Below, piece by piece: positions 32,111-43,721 of a stretch of 64,000 bases of DNA (its first letter is position 1; every line of letters begins with the position of its first letter). Below the pieces are notes generated by a model. That model did not search any database, was not told the origin of the DNA, and was given only the letters and a program-made list of their open reading frames with translations. Source of the DNA: Taudactylus pleione (lineage: Eukaryota; Chordata; Amphibia; Anura; Myobatrachidae); NCBI GenBank assembly GCA_031769625.1, contig JAUIMM010000113.1, positions 11,376,001 through 11,440,000 on the forward strand, in the 5' to 3' direction. The position numbers and the translations under genes were made by a program.

Positions 32111-32935
32111 GTACTTTTGTAAATCACCCTTTGTGAGTCTGATTTGTCCTTTACATTCATAATTCTATGCGGTGGGTGAATTAGACTTGCTAAGAAGTGG
32201 TTAATATACTGTATATAACTATATACTATATTTTGAAATATATGCAATGCCTCAATCTGTAAATGAAAAAGAATAGAAACTGCATGTGCATTTGATTTCA
32301 GTTAGCCTCATGACATTGTCTGGAGATCTAAAGATACACCAACTATTGATCCATGCTGAAAATACGCACAAGAATTTTGACAATTATTCGGAGAGTGAGA
32401 ATTGATAACGAACTTACTGTCGGTATCAAAACAAAGTACACCTATGGGAAAACAATTTTTTTTACAGTGGAGAAGGGAATATTTCTCAAGAAGAAAAAAA
32501 ACAAAGGTTTATGACTTAACTAAAAATGAAATCCCCAGACAGTTGAGGACATAAGATAAAAGTAGATCTCAATACAGAAATAAAAAGACAAGATAATGCC
32601 ACAGTGGTAAAAAAGATCAATGGGAGAACAAAACCACCTTACAGATATGTGTCAGGAGGAAGACCTAAAATTGACATTGCCCACTCAGGAGAAGATCAGA
32701 GCTTTACAGATTTTATATTCTCTAATCTTGTAAGAGATAGAGAAAGCTTTGGGCAAGAAAAAAAATCACTATCAAAGAGAAAGGAGAGGAACTATAACAG
32801 AAATAAGAGTAAATGTTATTTAATTGGGAGTTTGTATCAATCAAGGTGTGTATATGGAGAGCATGTGAGAAATCTCATTTAAATTTTTTATCACGGCTAC
32901 AGTATTACATTTAATTATGGGTTCCCCCAAACTTC
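32111..32935. other. AT-rich DNA with one unrecognised 92-codon frame
   Basis: A + strand frame at 32,604-32,882 is rich in K, R and S and has no domain I recognise. There is no clear promoter or splice context, and base composition does not differ from surroundings. It may be chance or a fragment of an unrecognised element. Confidence 0.3.
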
Positions 32936-32936
32936 A

Positions 32937-33150
32937 CTCCTGGAATCTTAGGGAGACTCCTGAATTTGTATTAATTATTAAGCATTATAGTAAAAAAAAT
33001 GCTTGAATAAATTATTAAAAGCACAAAGAATATATTTTTTGTGCTTTTCATAATGTATTCAAGCATTTTTTTTACTAAAATGCTTAATAATTAATATAAT
33101 TTATATCATACTTGTCTACACTCCTGGAATCTCAGGGAGACTCCTGAATT
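32937..33150. repeat. Palindromic insertion between CTCCTGGAATCT repeats
   Basis: Arms at about 32,969-33,028 and 33,037-33,095 (AAGCATTATAGTAAAAAAAA against its inverse) differ at only a few sites. The palindrome is bracketed by two direct copies of CTCCTGGAATCTYAGGGAGA (32,937 and 33,120). The bracketing words resemble the ends of the hAT element at 36,951. Confidence 0.7.
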
Positions 33151-33184
33151 TAGGACTCCCAAAAGAGCAAGGGACCCTCCCCAA

Positions 33185-34370
33185 TCCATCCCATGGGAGT
33201 ATTTATCACAGCTTGGAGAGAGAGAAAATTGTGTACCAAACAGTGGGGCCTATTCATTAACACATAAAATTCGATGTTGTCTGCTGGGAACTGTCCCCCG
33301 GCGTTTGGCTCCCCTCCGTTGCCTGCTCCATCCACTGTTGCCGCTGACGGTGCCTCCACCGACCCCCTCCCCCTCCTACCCCCGGATCTTCTGTCCTCCT
33401 GAAGTTAGCAGGTCCCACGACCCCCACTTGCAGGAAACTGTGTCCTGGTGGGCTCCTCTCTGCTGCCCGGTCCATGCAATGTTGCCGCCTTCCACCTTCC
33501 CGGAAGGTAGCAGGTCCCCCGACCCCCACCCGGTCTACCTGGACATGCAGGTATTTTCTCAATGCAGCTGGCAGAGAGATGCTTTCCTGCACTGACTGAG
33601 GCTCCGTGCTATGTCCCGGAGCTGTTTGGAGCTGGGTACCGGGGAATGGAGGCAACAGGCAGGAGGGGACTGCTTATATAAATATTTTTTAAGTACTATT
33701 CTTTGTTCTCCCGCTGCTACATGATGCTGCTACCGGGAAATATCTCCTCTGTTGCCCGGTGGCACTAATAAGTGCTTCTTCAATCAAATGTTTAGAGTAA
33801 ATAAACAGTTAATTGAAGAAGCACTTACAAGTGTACTGGTGCACAGAGGGGAGACGCTTCCTGCCAGCAGCACCATGTAGCGGCCGGGGATAACACACAG
33901 ACCAGCCGGAGCCGGAGGGAGCTGAGGAGGACGGTGAAAGCTGGTAAGTATGTCACTTTCCTACACAAGCTGCCATGTAGACGGCAGCTTGTGTACACTA
34001 TCAGGGGCTATACGCATATAGCAACACCATCAGATTCCGAAAATACTTAATTTTCGGAATTTGATGAATAGCTTCATTTCTACATCCCCATACTAATGTA
34101 TGGAGAGTGTGGAAATTAACACAGACGAACTTAACCAGGAGATATCAGTGATATCTCCTGCGTTAAGTGTGTTAATGAATACCAAAAAATTGCATTTAAG
34201 GAAAAATCTCCTTAAAACCGTTAGTTTGGTGTTGATGAATAGACCCCAGTAAGCTACTAACTGTCATTTTTCAAACACTGTAACCTGTAACATGAAAGTT
34301 AAAAGCTGATTGGTTACTACTTTTTCTCTCACAATTTTATATCTCTCCAAACTGTGATAAATATCTCAGA
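33185..34370. mobile_element. Palindromic MITE split by a 1-kb element
   Basis: ATTTATCACAGCTTGGAGAG at the left is the inverse of CTCTCCAAACTGTGATAAAT at the right, with GAGAGAAAATTGTG-type inner matches. The interruption is 33,245-34,247. Removing it leaves a short hairpin element. Confidence 0.75.
33245..34247. mobile_element. 3-bp-TSD element (GGGGCCTATTCATTAAC ends), 1.0 kb
   Basis: The ends are GGGGCCTATTCATTAAC and GTTGATGAATAGACCCC, with AGT on both sides (33,242-33,244 and 34,248-34,250). It holds an inner hairpin, GTGCTTCTTCAAT and its inverse near 33,800. No transposase was found; the frames at 33,257-33,655 are proline/histidine-rich without domains. Confidence 0.82.
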
Positions 34371-35229
34371 TAGGAGCTCCCAAAATTTGGGATGAAGTAT
34401 ATCTGGATAATGTTCATCTGTCAAAAGAAAAAAAAAAGGGGGTGCGCCAAAGTGAATTAAAGTTTATTTAGGAAATAGCTTTAAAGAGCCTCCTACCAAG
34501 CAAATAACTTTTGCACTAGATAAAAAAATTATTATGCATATCACCATATTCATAGGCAAGGCTGGTCCTGTGGTTGCAAAGAGCAAAGGAGTGCCACAAA
34601 GCCACTCCCCAAATCATTTCATCATAGACTTTGTCAGAGGGCTGGCCTTAGTGACGCTCAGAAGTTCTTATGAAGTGCTGGCAGCCAATCTTTTAATACT
34701 AAGACCATTTGGGTCCTATTACTGATGAGGGTGTGTGGCGTAATCATGGGAGATGTGGCCACATCACATTAGATTTTCTTTTAAACATATATGCAGCGCT
34801 GCTGCACCCGGTGCAAATCCTGGGTGGGGGGGCACAATCAGTGTGACCGCTCCCCCCAAAGGCTAGGAGACTGCTGCTGCTCAGCAGCAGCAGCAGTCTC
34901 CCTGGTCTCCCACTGCTGCCTAGCACACAGCAGTGTGTGCTAGGCTACTGACAGGTTAGAGGGAGAGGGGGGTGGTGTCGGACATGGGCCCCCGCCGGGC
35001 CCCTCCAACAAGCCCGACCCGGGTAATTAGTATCCACTTTCCACCCCTCTCAGCAGATAAACACTCTGATCCAGGGAGCATTTAGCCAATCAGTGTCACC
35101 CCCATACACACTGACCTACATATTTGTAGCTCAGTGTGCACATTCTTCAATGGATTGGGAAGTCGTGTATCTTACATATTAAACAGCATATAAAATGTGA
35201 CCTCATGATCTGACAGTTTGCAGGAGCAT

Positions 35230-35273
<44 letters not shown>

Positions 35274-36008
35274 ATGTCTATCTATCTGTCTATCTATCTA
35301 TTATTTTCCACCCAAGTAGTTACCAGCACCTCTCCAGTATATTTTGAATTAATATTCCATAATCTTTCCTTTTCACCTAATATAATTACTGTATGTAAGT
35401 AAAGCTATCTATGAAAGGGTGAGAGAATCTTCCAAGGTGATGATGATGATGATGATAAACTCAAGAATCTAATCAGAATGTTCTTTTTGTTACATGTGTT
35501 GGGTAAATAAATTTGTACATGTAGCAAATATTTGTACAGTGCATGTACAAACTGTGAACAATCTAAGTAGCAACCTGTGTTAACTATGTACATTTTACAT
35601 AATGCAAAGCATCATCTGAATGCAGTAATAAAAAGGTGATTTATATACCCAGAAACTGCCGTCAAGCATGATGTTTTGCAGATCAGAATTTTATTACTGA
35701 TGATATAATAAAGTGCTGCCTTTTACTCATATAAGTTGTGCGCTGGCGTCCTGACTTCCAGCGTCACCGCGAATATTACATTTCCATCCGTGCATCATTA
35801 CTTCAGTATCTATATGTTAAGTGTGTGCAATTATTTCACTCTTTTTCATATATATACAGTATTCTATAGATGTATATATTATTTCCTTGTTACAGATTTC
35901 TAGCTAGGTTCTCAAATTAAATAGTTGGTGCTAGATGTCGGTGGTACAATATGTTAATAATAACACTTCTATACAGGAATGACAAGGAGTGGCTAGCATG
36001 TGTTCTGT
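34371..36008. other. Unassigned DNA with simple repeats
   Basis: It holds a GAGACTGCTGCTGCT hairpin (34,867-34,900), a (CTAT)n tract (about 35,231-35,302) and a (GAT)n tract (35,437-35,456). No gene recognised. Confidence 0.55.
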
Positions 36009-36884
36009 GAGAGATGAGCGGTTCAGATTCCTTGGAATCTGAACACGACCGAACATCCCGGATCCGAGGTGAGCCAAGTCCACTATGTATCCCTACCTGA
36101 GCCAAAACCTTGAGATTTCGCTGTCGGTGTCATATCTCCTGGTTTTGGCTTGGGTACCAATTTGAAACGTCCCATTGATAGGCTGAGAGAGCCATCTGTC
36201 ATGGCTCTCAGCCATTCAGCACTTCCCTATAGACTTCAATTGGATAAACGGACGAAAGATGGCAGCTCCCACCGCACCGAGGACACCTTCACCCGCAGTG
36301 CCGACAGCCCCATAGTGCTGACACAGCTGCACCCCAGCACTGCCGACACCAACTACAACCCCGCAATGAAGAAACCGCTGGCATCCATGCACTGCAGACA
36401 CCACCAGAACTTCCGCACTCCTGCACTGAGGACACTGTCGCCACCCCCTCAAGGCTGACAGTACCGGCACTGCTGCACGGCTGACACGTCCGCACTGAGG
36501 ACAACGTCAGCACCCTCTGTCACAGTAAGTGCACCATTGGTCTACCCAACCTGCACTGATTCTAACCCGCACAGTATTTGACCTGCACTGTATCCGACTC
36601 GCGCTGTATCTGACCCACACTGTATGCAGTCCACACTGTACTGTAAATGACCAGGACTGTATACGACCTGCACTGTATCAAACCCACACTGTATCCCGCA
36701 CTGTTTGCGACCAGGACTGCATGTGACAACACTGATCACATTGCTAATTTACAAAACATATTTAAACAGAAAAAGCTGCTGTGTATTTGGCTTACATTGG
36801 TGAACAATATTGTGAGCTGTGAGGTGGTCAAAATTGAGTGGAAATTAACCAAAACCAGTAGAAATAGCCCGGCGCACATCTCTA
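36009..36884 (+). mobile_element. Non-autonomous hAT element, 876 bp
   Basis: Left end GAGAGATGAGCGGTTCAGATTC and right end CCGGCGCACATCTCTA are the two asymmetric termini of the family at 13,216. Internally there are short repeats built on GACCTGCACTGTATC (about 36,540-36,720) and CACTGAGGACACC. The 8-bp duplication is no longer visible. Confidence 0.75.
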
Positions 36885-36889
36885 GATTC

Positions 36890-37432
36890 AAGGATAGCCA
36901 TACTTAAGCACAGATGTCTTAATTAGTACCCCAGTTATTTTGGTTTAACCCATACTTGCCAACTCTCCCTGAATGTCAGGGAGACTCCCTGAAATAGCAG
37001 CAATCTCCCTGACTTCCTGAAGAGTCCAGCAATCTCCCTGATTACATCTTACCCCCATTATGAAGCTGTTATATTAATAAAAAACAGAGATATAGACATT
37101 CAAATGGGATCATTAGTATCATTTCCATACATTGGTTATAAGGCACAATGATCCCTATGGCAACATGCATTTTCTGAAAAGTATCAGTGTGTTTTTGTTA
37201 ACTGCTTTGGGGCTCATTTACATTTGGATGTAAGTCACTTTTATGACACGTCTCTCTCAGATGTAGCAGTACACGCCCTCATTACCGCACACTCATAAGT
37301 ATTGCTTTCACAATCTCCCTGAAATGCTTTTTCAAAAGTAGGCAAGTATGATTTAACCATCTCTGATCAAGCATGGATATCCCTAAAATCTGAACTGCTG
37401 GTGTGCCTTGAGGACCGAGGTTGGGAAACAGT
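36890..37432. mobile_element. GGTTCCCAA-type MITE interrupted by a hAT element
   Basis: The flanks of the 36,951 insertion match the interior of the 43,552 element: AATTAGTACC on the left, and AACCATCTCTGATCAAGCATGGATATCC with a CCTTGAGGACCGAGGTTGGGAAAC end on the right. This is an older copy of that family. Its left end is decayed. Confidence 0.65.
36951..37350. mobile_element. hAT MITE (CATACTTGCCAACTCTCC family), 400 bp
   Basis: Ends CATACTTGCC and GGCAAGTATG are exact inverses. Flanks GTTTAACC (36,943-36,950) and ATTTAACC (37,351-37,358) form an 8-bp duplication with one change. Several TCTCCCTGA words occur inside. Confidence 0.88.
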
Positions 37433-37528
37433 TATGTTAGCTGTGAGACCCTGAAATATGAGGAGTGGTATTCAGTCCCTAGCGTTGTGCCACCAGATAT
37501 CACCCTAATGTCCAGCTATGAACATTAC

Positions 37529-37799
37529 CAGGGCCTTATGGTAGTGCGGCCGATGCCATCGCACAGGGCACCACAGGTCAGGGGGCGCTGTTTGGGCCTG
37601 TCAAATTTCTGTTTCTTATCATTCTTGCTTGTAGCTTCCTCTTATTTCATCCCCAGCATCTCCTGGCCTCTCCTATCTCTTCCGTGGACCTTCCCCATGA
37701 AGCCATGGCCCTTTTTTGGGTGCATTATGTCCCTTTGAAAAATGAGCACCCCAATGCTCTTTCTGGCACAGGGCACCAAAAAGTCTAGTTATGGCTCTG
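37529..37799 (+). mobile_element. hAT MITE (CAGRGCC-TAACTA family), copy B
   Basis: Starts CAGGGCCTTATGGTAG and ends CTAGTTATGGCTCTG, with a perfect 8-bp duplication AACATTAC at 37,521-37,528 and 37,800-37,807. Opposite orientation to the copy at 9,645 and highly similar to it. Confidence 0.93.
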
Positions 37800-37821
37800 A
37801 ACATTACCATTTAATATGGTA

Positions 37822-37976
37822 GACCAATGGTTCCCCCACCTGGGTCCTCCAAGCACCATAACAATCAAGGTTTTAAGAATATCCATGAATGAGCATAGAC
37901 GGTTAAATCAAAATCACTGAGGTACTAATGAAGTTACCTGTGCTCAAGCATGGACAGCCTTAAAACCTGTATGGGA
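37822..37976. mobile_element. GGTTCCC-type MITE, decayed
   Basis: Shares GGTTCCCCCACCTGGGTCCTCC, GTTACCTGTGCTCAAGCATGGA and CCTTAAAACCTG with the 43,552 element. The right end has been cut by or lies next to the hAT MITE at 37,978. Confidence 0.6.
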
Positions 37977-37977
37977 T

Positions 37978-38324
37978 TAGAAATGTGCGCTGACCCCCAT
38001 GTTTTGGTTTTGGATCTTACTTCATCTTTGTGTTTTGGTTTTGCAAAACCACCCTCGTGTGTCTTGGTTTATGGTTTTGGATCTGTTTTTTATTTTTAAA
38101 AAAATGATAAAAAGTTTTTAAAAACAGCTAAAATCATGTAATTTTTGCAATCCAAAACCCGAAATTGGGATTTAAAATACAAATTCCAAACCGTGGGAAT
38201 ATCAGAGCCGCGACTCGGATCTGTCCAGATTTCCACAGGGGATCAAAACTGTGACTCGGATCTATCCGGATTCATGAAATTCGGATGGATTTGGATGTTT
38301 GGAGAACTGAACTGCATAGCTCTA
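37978..38324 (-). mobile_element. hAT MITE of the copy 1/copy 2 family, 347 bp
   Basis: Left end TAGAAATGTGCGCTGA and right end ACTGCATAGCTCTA with flanks TATGGGAT (37,970-37,977) and GATGGGAT (38,325-38,332), one change. The subterminal region repeats TGTTTTGGTTTTG as in copies 1 and 2. Confidence 0.82.
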
Positions 38325-38344
38325 GATGGGATAGGTATGTTTTA

Positions 38345-38600
38345 TCAATAGTTATAATGTCGACAATGAGAATACAACACAACAGAATTGTGGTTCAATG
38401 CACTGCAACCCTGTCGGCATGAAGGTAAAGCCGACAGTTGCAATGCTTTAATTCACATTACTACGGTGTCTGCCACTGTCACATTACTACGTTTGACATG
38501 TCACTGTCCACATTTACATTGGCGACATTAAAACAATTGACTAACCCATCTGGACTGTTACTGTGCCTTGAGTACCGAGCTTGGGAAATGCTGATGTAGG
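38345..38600. repeat. TGTCGACA-type repeat and fragment of GGTTCCC MITE
   Basis: ATGTCGACAATGAGAATAC and CACATTACTACG words at 38,350-38,540 belong to the dispersed TGTCGACA group. The CCTTGAGTACCGAGCTTGGG at 38,572 is one end of the GGTTCCCAA MITE family. Confidence 0.5.
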
Positions 38601-38994
38601 CACTCTTTGCTCATGGTTGAAGGTGTTGGTTGTGGAGGCACTGCCAGCACATCGCTAGTAGTAACATTTCCCACATGGAAAATTGAAATTTGACAAATCC
38701 TCTCAATAAATAATAATTTTTTTAAAGAGGAAAGCAAATAAATTCTCACATAAAACTTCCCAATATTGCTCTAGTTTCCTATTTAATTATTGTACTCTCA
38801 TTACTTCCAATAGCAACCGACTTGTCATTGTTTTTTCAATTAATGTAATTTGCCCATGAGCCTCAAGATTTTAAATACTAGCATATGAAAAAATAAAGAA
38901 ACATATTTAGTCAAATCAGCAGGAGGTGATGTCCAAAAAAATATGTTTAGGCTGTCTGTTGGAAAATCTGTCACCTACAGTATTTACACATGTT

Positions 38995-40067
38995 CAGGGG
39001 CGGACTGGGATGGAAAACCAGCCCGGGAAATGTATGGAAGCAGCCCTAATAGGGGACTGTCGAGGGGGCGGAGCCCTCCTCATTGGGCCTGTTTCTGAAT
39101 TGGATGCAAAAAATATGTTTTTAAGATGCTTTTTCACTTTACTTTTTACATAGAACCCAGTGTGGATCTTGCGTGTGTGTGTGAAATAGATTCGGCTATT
39201 ACTCTCTTCCCAAAATACATATTATAGCAAAAAACATTTCCACACAAAAATTAACATTTAAAAACTTATCCATACAGTATATACATACACACACAATCTA
39301 AATGTAATGCCCAGCATTGCCTGGCTCTCTTTTTATTTTTTTTAAACTATTGCTGTCCCCGATGCTGTCTTTTTTTTTTTTTTTTGCTACTCTCTCACTC
39401 TCTCTGCCCCCTGTTTCTCTTCCCCTCTGTCTTTTCCCGATATCTCTTTCTCCAGCCACAATTTCTCTATCTCTTGCTCTGATATTCTTCTCCCCTTATC
39501 TTTTATCCCTCTACTTTGTCTCTCTCTTTCCTCCTGTCTCCCACTTTTCCCCCTCTTGCTCTCCTGCCCCTCTATGTCTGTGTCTGTTTTTGTTCTGACA
39601 TTCTTTCCTGATAATTTATTGTGATGGAGAACATTGATGGTGATTGTATGTTATTTAGCGTGAGAGCCAGGGTGAGTGCGTGACAGTTACATTGTGGGTG
39701 TTTGTGTGGTACGTAGCTTGAGTGATAGTGTGACTGGTAGGAATACTGTAATTGATGAGTGTAGGGACATTGCGGGTCACTGTGAGTGATACAGAGGTGA
39801 ATGTGACTGAGTGACAGGACAATAAGGGTCAAGGTAAGTGACAGTGAGTATGAGTGGCAGGAATACCCAGGTAGGGTGAGGGCAGGGACACCCACAGGGA
39901 GTTACAGAGAGGTTGAGGACAGGGACACCCAGGGGAAGTTCGATGGGTGTTGAAGGCAGTCGATATCAGCTGGTCCGGCAGGGAGTGTCAGCTGGCCCAG
40001 CAGAGGGGGGGAGGGGGCCGACCCAGAGGGAACTTTCCCGCTGTCCTGTTTGCCCAATCTGACCCTG
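38995..40067. mobile_element. hAT element (CAGGGGCGGACTGG family), 1.07 kb
   Basis: Ends CAGGGGCGGACTGGGA and GCCCAATCTGACCCTG with a perfect 8-bp duplication CACATGTT at 38,987-38,994 and 40,068-40,075. The interior has a pyrimidine-rich tract (39,330-39,590) and GTGAGTG-rich imperfect repeats (39,650-39,900). No transposase is encoded. Confidence 0.93.
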
Positions 40068-40287
40068 CACATGTTTGTGTGTTAAGACAAGGGGCATGAG
40101 ATAAAGAATGAAATGTAAGCAAGAAGCCACAGACTGAGAGTTAGATAGTGGAAGGAGCAGAGTACTCGAACAGCACAGAGTAGTGATGTAAGACTCCAGC
40201 TACATCAATCCTATCAAGTACACCTCTATAGGAAACAAAAATCGTATTGTCTTTAATGCTTACGCTGTCCTCCAGCTTTAAAGGCTA

Positions 40288-40466
40288 AGGGGTAAATGCA
40301 AGAGGCTGCAGCTTTGAGACATCGGTGAGTCCCGTGCCATGTTTTAAAGTAGCAGTCTATTAATAGGCAAAATCAACCTGGCTTTGCCTACAAAATCAAC
40401 CTGGCTTTGCCTGCTAAAAGACTACTACTTTGAAACATGGCATGCAACCTATTACATTTACCCCTT
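40288..40466. mobile_element. Palindromic MITE (GGGGTAAATG ends)
   Basis: Left GGGGTAAATGCAAGAGG and right ATTACATTTACCCC are inverted, with inner CATGTTTTAAAGTAGCAGTC and its inverse. The centre carries AAAATCAACCTGGCTTTGCC twice in direct orientation. Confidence 0.7.
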
Positions 40467-40534
40467 AGTCAAATTAGTGCTAAACCCAGAAACCATGTCT
40501 TACAGTGTACATGAAGAATACATGAAGAGTACTG

Positions 40535-40865
40535 TGAGGCAGCACGGATAGTGTAATGGTTAGCATTATTACCTCACAGCATAGATTCCTGCCACTGCCC
40601 TGTGTTGGTATATTCTCCCCGAGCTTGCGTAGGTTTCCTTCAAGTACAGTACTTTGGTTTCCTCCCACAATCCAAAAATATACGGGTTGGTTAATTGGCT
40701 TAAAACAAAAAATTAAGCCTAGTGTGTATGTGTGTGAGCATGTGGTAGGGAAAATAGATTGTAAGCTCCACTGGGACAGGGACTGATGTGAATGGCTAAA
40801 TATTATCTGTAAAGCGCTGTGTAATATGCATGCACTATATAAATAACTGCTAATAAATAAAATAA
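40535..40865 (+). repeat. tRNA-headed SINE with L2-type tail
   Basis: The head GGCAGCACGG...TAGTGTAATGGTTAGCA carries an A-box-like promoter; the B box is degraded. The middle has GGTTTCCTCCCACA and GGTTAATTGGCT. The tail reads GATTGTAAGCTCCACTGGGA, GGGACTGATGTGAATGGC and GTAAAGCGCTG...CTATATAAATAA, the 3' end shared with L2 LINEs, and finishes in TAATAAATAAAATAA. An L2 enzyme would supply retrotransposition. Confidence 0.87.
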
Positions 40866-41038
40866 GAGAGAAATACTAGACCATTCCCATATCTCATTAA
40901 TCATTTATGATGTGCTGTTTAAGATCAATGCATATACTTCTTGAAATCAGTATTAAAACAGAGAAACCGTGAAATGAAATGTACAAACAAATTCTGAGCC
41001 ATTAAAGGATCTTTACACCAGGATAGGAATGGAACAAG

Positions 41039-41390
41039 CAGAGGTGTCACCGGGTCTGGTGACACCCGGTACACACTCCACAGTCCCCCTCATGCGGCTG
41101 AGCCATGTGTGCCTAAAAGGGGATGTGGCCTAATATAAGGGGACACGGCCTATCAGGAAATCCAGATTACCTTACTCCAGGGGTGTGCTGAGCATCCCTA
41201 GAGATGCTAGGCTGCCCCCGAAGACCTGTGCCTGCACCGTCGGCTCCTCCTCTGCGACAGCAGCTGAATGCTGCATGAGAGTGTCACACTGCAGCAGAAG
41301 GCTCCTGTCACAGCATTTTGGTGTCACCCCCGCTGAGGGTGACACTCTGGTGCGGTCCGCACCCCTCGTTCCCCCATAGTGATGATACTG
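41039..41390. mobile_element. hAT-like insertion (CAGAGGTGTCACC), 352 bp
   Basis: Begins CAGAGGTGTCACCGGG and ends GTGATGATACTG, with a perfect 8-bp duplication GGAACAAG at 41,031-41,038 and 41,391-41,398. The inverted ends match only weakly beyond CAG/CTG, so the duplication is the main evidence. Repeated GGTGTCACC words lie inside. Confidence 0.8.
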
Positions 41391-42172
41391 GGAACAAGTA
41401 TGCTCTAATAATGATGAGGTCTATGAAACCAATCGTACGGATAGGGGTGGTACAGCTGCAGAGGAGTATACAACTCAGCATATGGTGAGTATATGCGTTT
41501 AGTTACCTACATGCAATGTATTGATTTGACCTCATACACATGTCATCTGCATGCCATACGACGTGAGATCTTGGTGAGACTGAGACGCTCCAAGAGAAGT
41601 AGCATGCTATACTTTTCTTTCAATTTTGCATCTTATAGGCATCACATAATCACTGAAAACCAACTCCCATTGTACTAGAAACACTAGGCTGTGACATTAA
41701 CTGCATAGGAACAGATTTTACATATGCACAGACAAAGCACAATGGACCTTGACTCAGTCAGACACATATGTACAAAACTTTGATCAGTGTAATCTAGCAA
41801 TGTAGTTTTGTTGCTCCCAGTTGATTTATTTATGCAAATAAGTTGCACATTTTGAGTGAGAAAGATACTTGGTGCGGCCGAGTCCCTTGGGACCAGGCAT
41901 GCTGATACGCCAGGTCGGTGCAAGGTTTGTAGGCGATCTAGGCAAAGCTTCACATTTATACCCCAATACACTTTCTATTTACATATAACCACACCTACGT
42001 GTTTATCAAAGTCTATAACAACTGGGTGCGTAATTTTTCATATGCACATCCTGTCTCTAACTGTACTGTATTACACGTCGTTGAAGAAACAGAGCATACA
42101 ATATGTCTATTCACCTTTGTCCCCACCAACCCTATATACCAAATACCCCCCTCCCCCCCACACACTTAGCAC

Positions 42173-42349
42173 CACTGGCGACTCCATAAGTGGGACTTTA
42201 GCGCAATCCAAAATTCAAATAGGGGAGCCACACCAACTGCCACCTCAAACACTGCCAAACATCACTGGCTGGGACTCACTGGCAGTTGGTGTGGCTCCCC
42301 TATTTAAATTTTGGACTGAGCTGCTGCCCCACCTCTGGAGCCGCCACTG
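42173..42349. mobile_element. hAT MITE (CAGTGGCGGCTCCAG family), copy B
   Basis: Begins CACTGGCGACTCC and ends GGAGCCGCCACTG with a perfect 8-bp duplication CTTAGCAC at 42,165-42,172 and 42,350-42,357. Clearly related to 8,151-8,313. Confidence 0.95.
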
Positions 42350-42374
42350 CTTAGCACGCTCTTCTCTAAGAATG

Positions 42375-42735
42375 CATTTATCAATACACCCTCACAGCAC
42401 CCATTACCACATTTGTCCACCCTGTCAGCACCTATTAACCTCTCCCCACCCAGTACCCATTAATAAATTCACACACTCAGCATTCATTAACCCATTCCTC
42501 TCGAATCGATTAATCAATTCACCCTCACAGCACCCATTAACACATTTATTCACACTGTCAGCACCCCTTAAACTCACCCCACCCAGCACCCTTTAATCCA
42601 TTCATCCCCAGCACTCAATAACTCCCCACCCAGTAGCCTTTAACCTCATCCACCCAGCACCTATTAATCCATTCATCCCAGCACCCATTAACTCCCCTCT
42701 CAGCACCCATCTCCTCACCCCACCCATTAATCCAT
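42375..42735. repeat. CAGCACCCATTAAC-type imperfect repeats
   Basis: About ten irregular repeats of CAGCACCCATTA with CATTCATC/CACCCCACC spacers. The frame on + appears open because of the repeat composition; no protein is credible. Confidence 0.7.
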
Positions 42736-43543
42736 GAAGCCGGAATGTATAAGGACACATCTGTAAGAACAATTATGTATTCAACTCTGCATAAGTCCCC
42801 TGTGAGATATATCTTGCTGCCCCTGGTAATCTGGAGAGTGGATAAGAAAAGCAACCGCACCAGTCTGTGATATACCCTCCTGAAATATTTATTTATTTCT
42901 ATTATTTAATATTACAAATAGGAGGGGTGCTACCCACTATGGTTCATTATCTGATATAGAAAACAGAGATAGTTGTATGGAGCACTAATCACATTTATAT
43001 GAAATCATAAAATATAACTTTTATTAATTCTTAAATAAAAACTTTTTCCAAAAAATGTGGTGAAATATATTATGATTACAGTGTGTAATTAGTTAATTAT
43101 ATAAATATTGATATGACAAATCTCTGTATTGAACTGCTCAAATAACGTGCACTTTAAATTTCCTATACCGTGGAATAAAATGTATATTGTGTATCATATA
43201 CATTATCTGTGTCTATTATCTTACTTCTGGATACAAATGTGATCTCATCACTAAAGTAGATTGTATTTTTGACTCAATTTCTCACTCGTGGAATAATTCA
43301 ATTGCTCACTAGTGGAGAGTCTATTGCAAATGTGACTAATAGTCAATGATATGAATTGATATAAAGTACGTGGTTACAATTATTTATTGTGCTTATTTAT
43401 TAACAGTGTAATGTTTAATATTAACCACTGATTTGCCACATTAAAAACTGTTAGTTGTTCCCATCAGGAGATTCGTATGGGCAATCTGGAGAGTGGCACA
43501 GGTTCATTACTCATGGCCTAGACTAGGTCTGGTCACCAACACC
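42736..43543. other. Non-coding DNA with an AACTTTTATTA motif
   Basis: AAAATATAACTTTTATTAATTC at about 43,010 resembles the arms of the foldback elements at 17.4 and 60.1 kb, so a decayed relative may lie here. Nothing else recognised. Confidence 0.4.
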
Positions 43544-43551
43544 CTTTACCC

Positions 43552-43713
43552 CAGAGGTTCCCAAACTCTGCCATATAGTCAACATTTTAAGGATATCCAT
43601 GCTTGAATACAGGTGATTTAATTAGTACCTCGGTCAATTTGATTTAACCATCTGGACTCCAGCATGGATATCCTTAAAACCTGGACTGTAATGACGGAGT
43701 TTGGGAACCTCTT
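43552..43713. mobile_element. hAT MITE (CAGAGGTTCCCAAACTC family), 162 bp
   Basis: Ends CAGAGGTTCCCAAACTC and GAGTTTGGGAACCTCTT with flanks CTTTACCC (43,544-43,551) and CTCTACCC (43,714-43,721), one change in 8. Palindromic interior with AAGGATATCCATGCT and its inverse. Relatives lie at 36,890, 37,822 and 38,572. Confidence 0.9.
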
Positions 43714-43721
43714 CTCTACCC

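Noticed and set aside
32604..32882. 92-codon basic open frame
   Set aside because: No recognisable domain, no homologous copy in the window, AT-rich surroundings; kept only as a note.
36150..36458. 102-codon open frame
   Set aside because: It lies in repeats inside a non-autonomous hAT element and shows no domain.
41856..42596. 246-codon open frame
   Set aside because: It crosses a hAT MITE and CAGCACCCATTA repeats and shows no domain.
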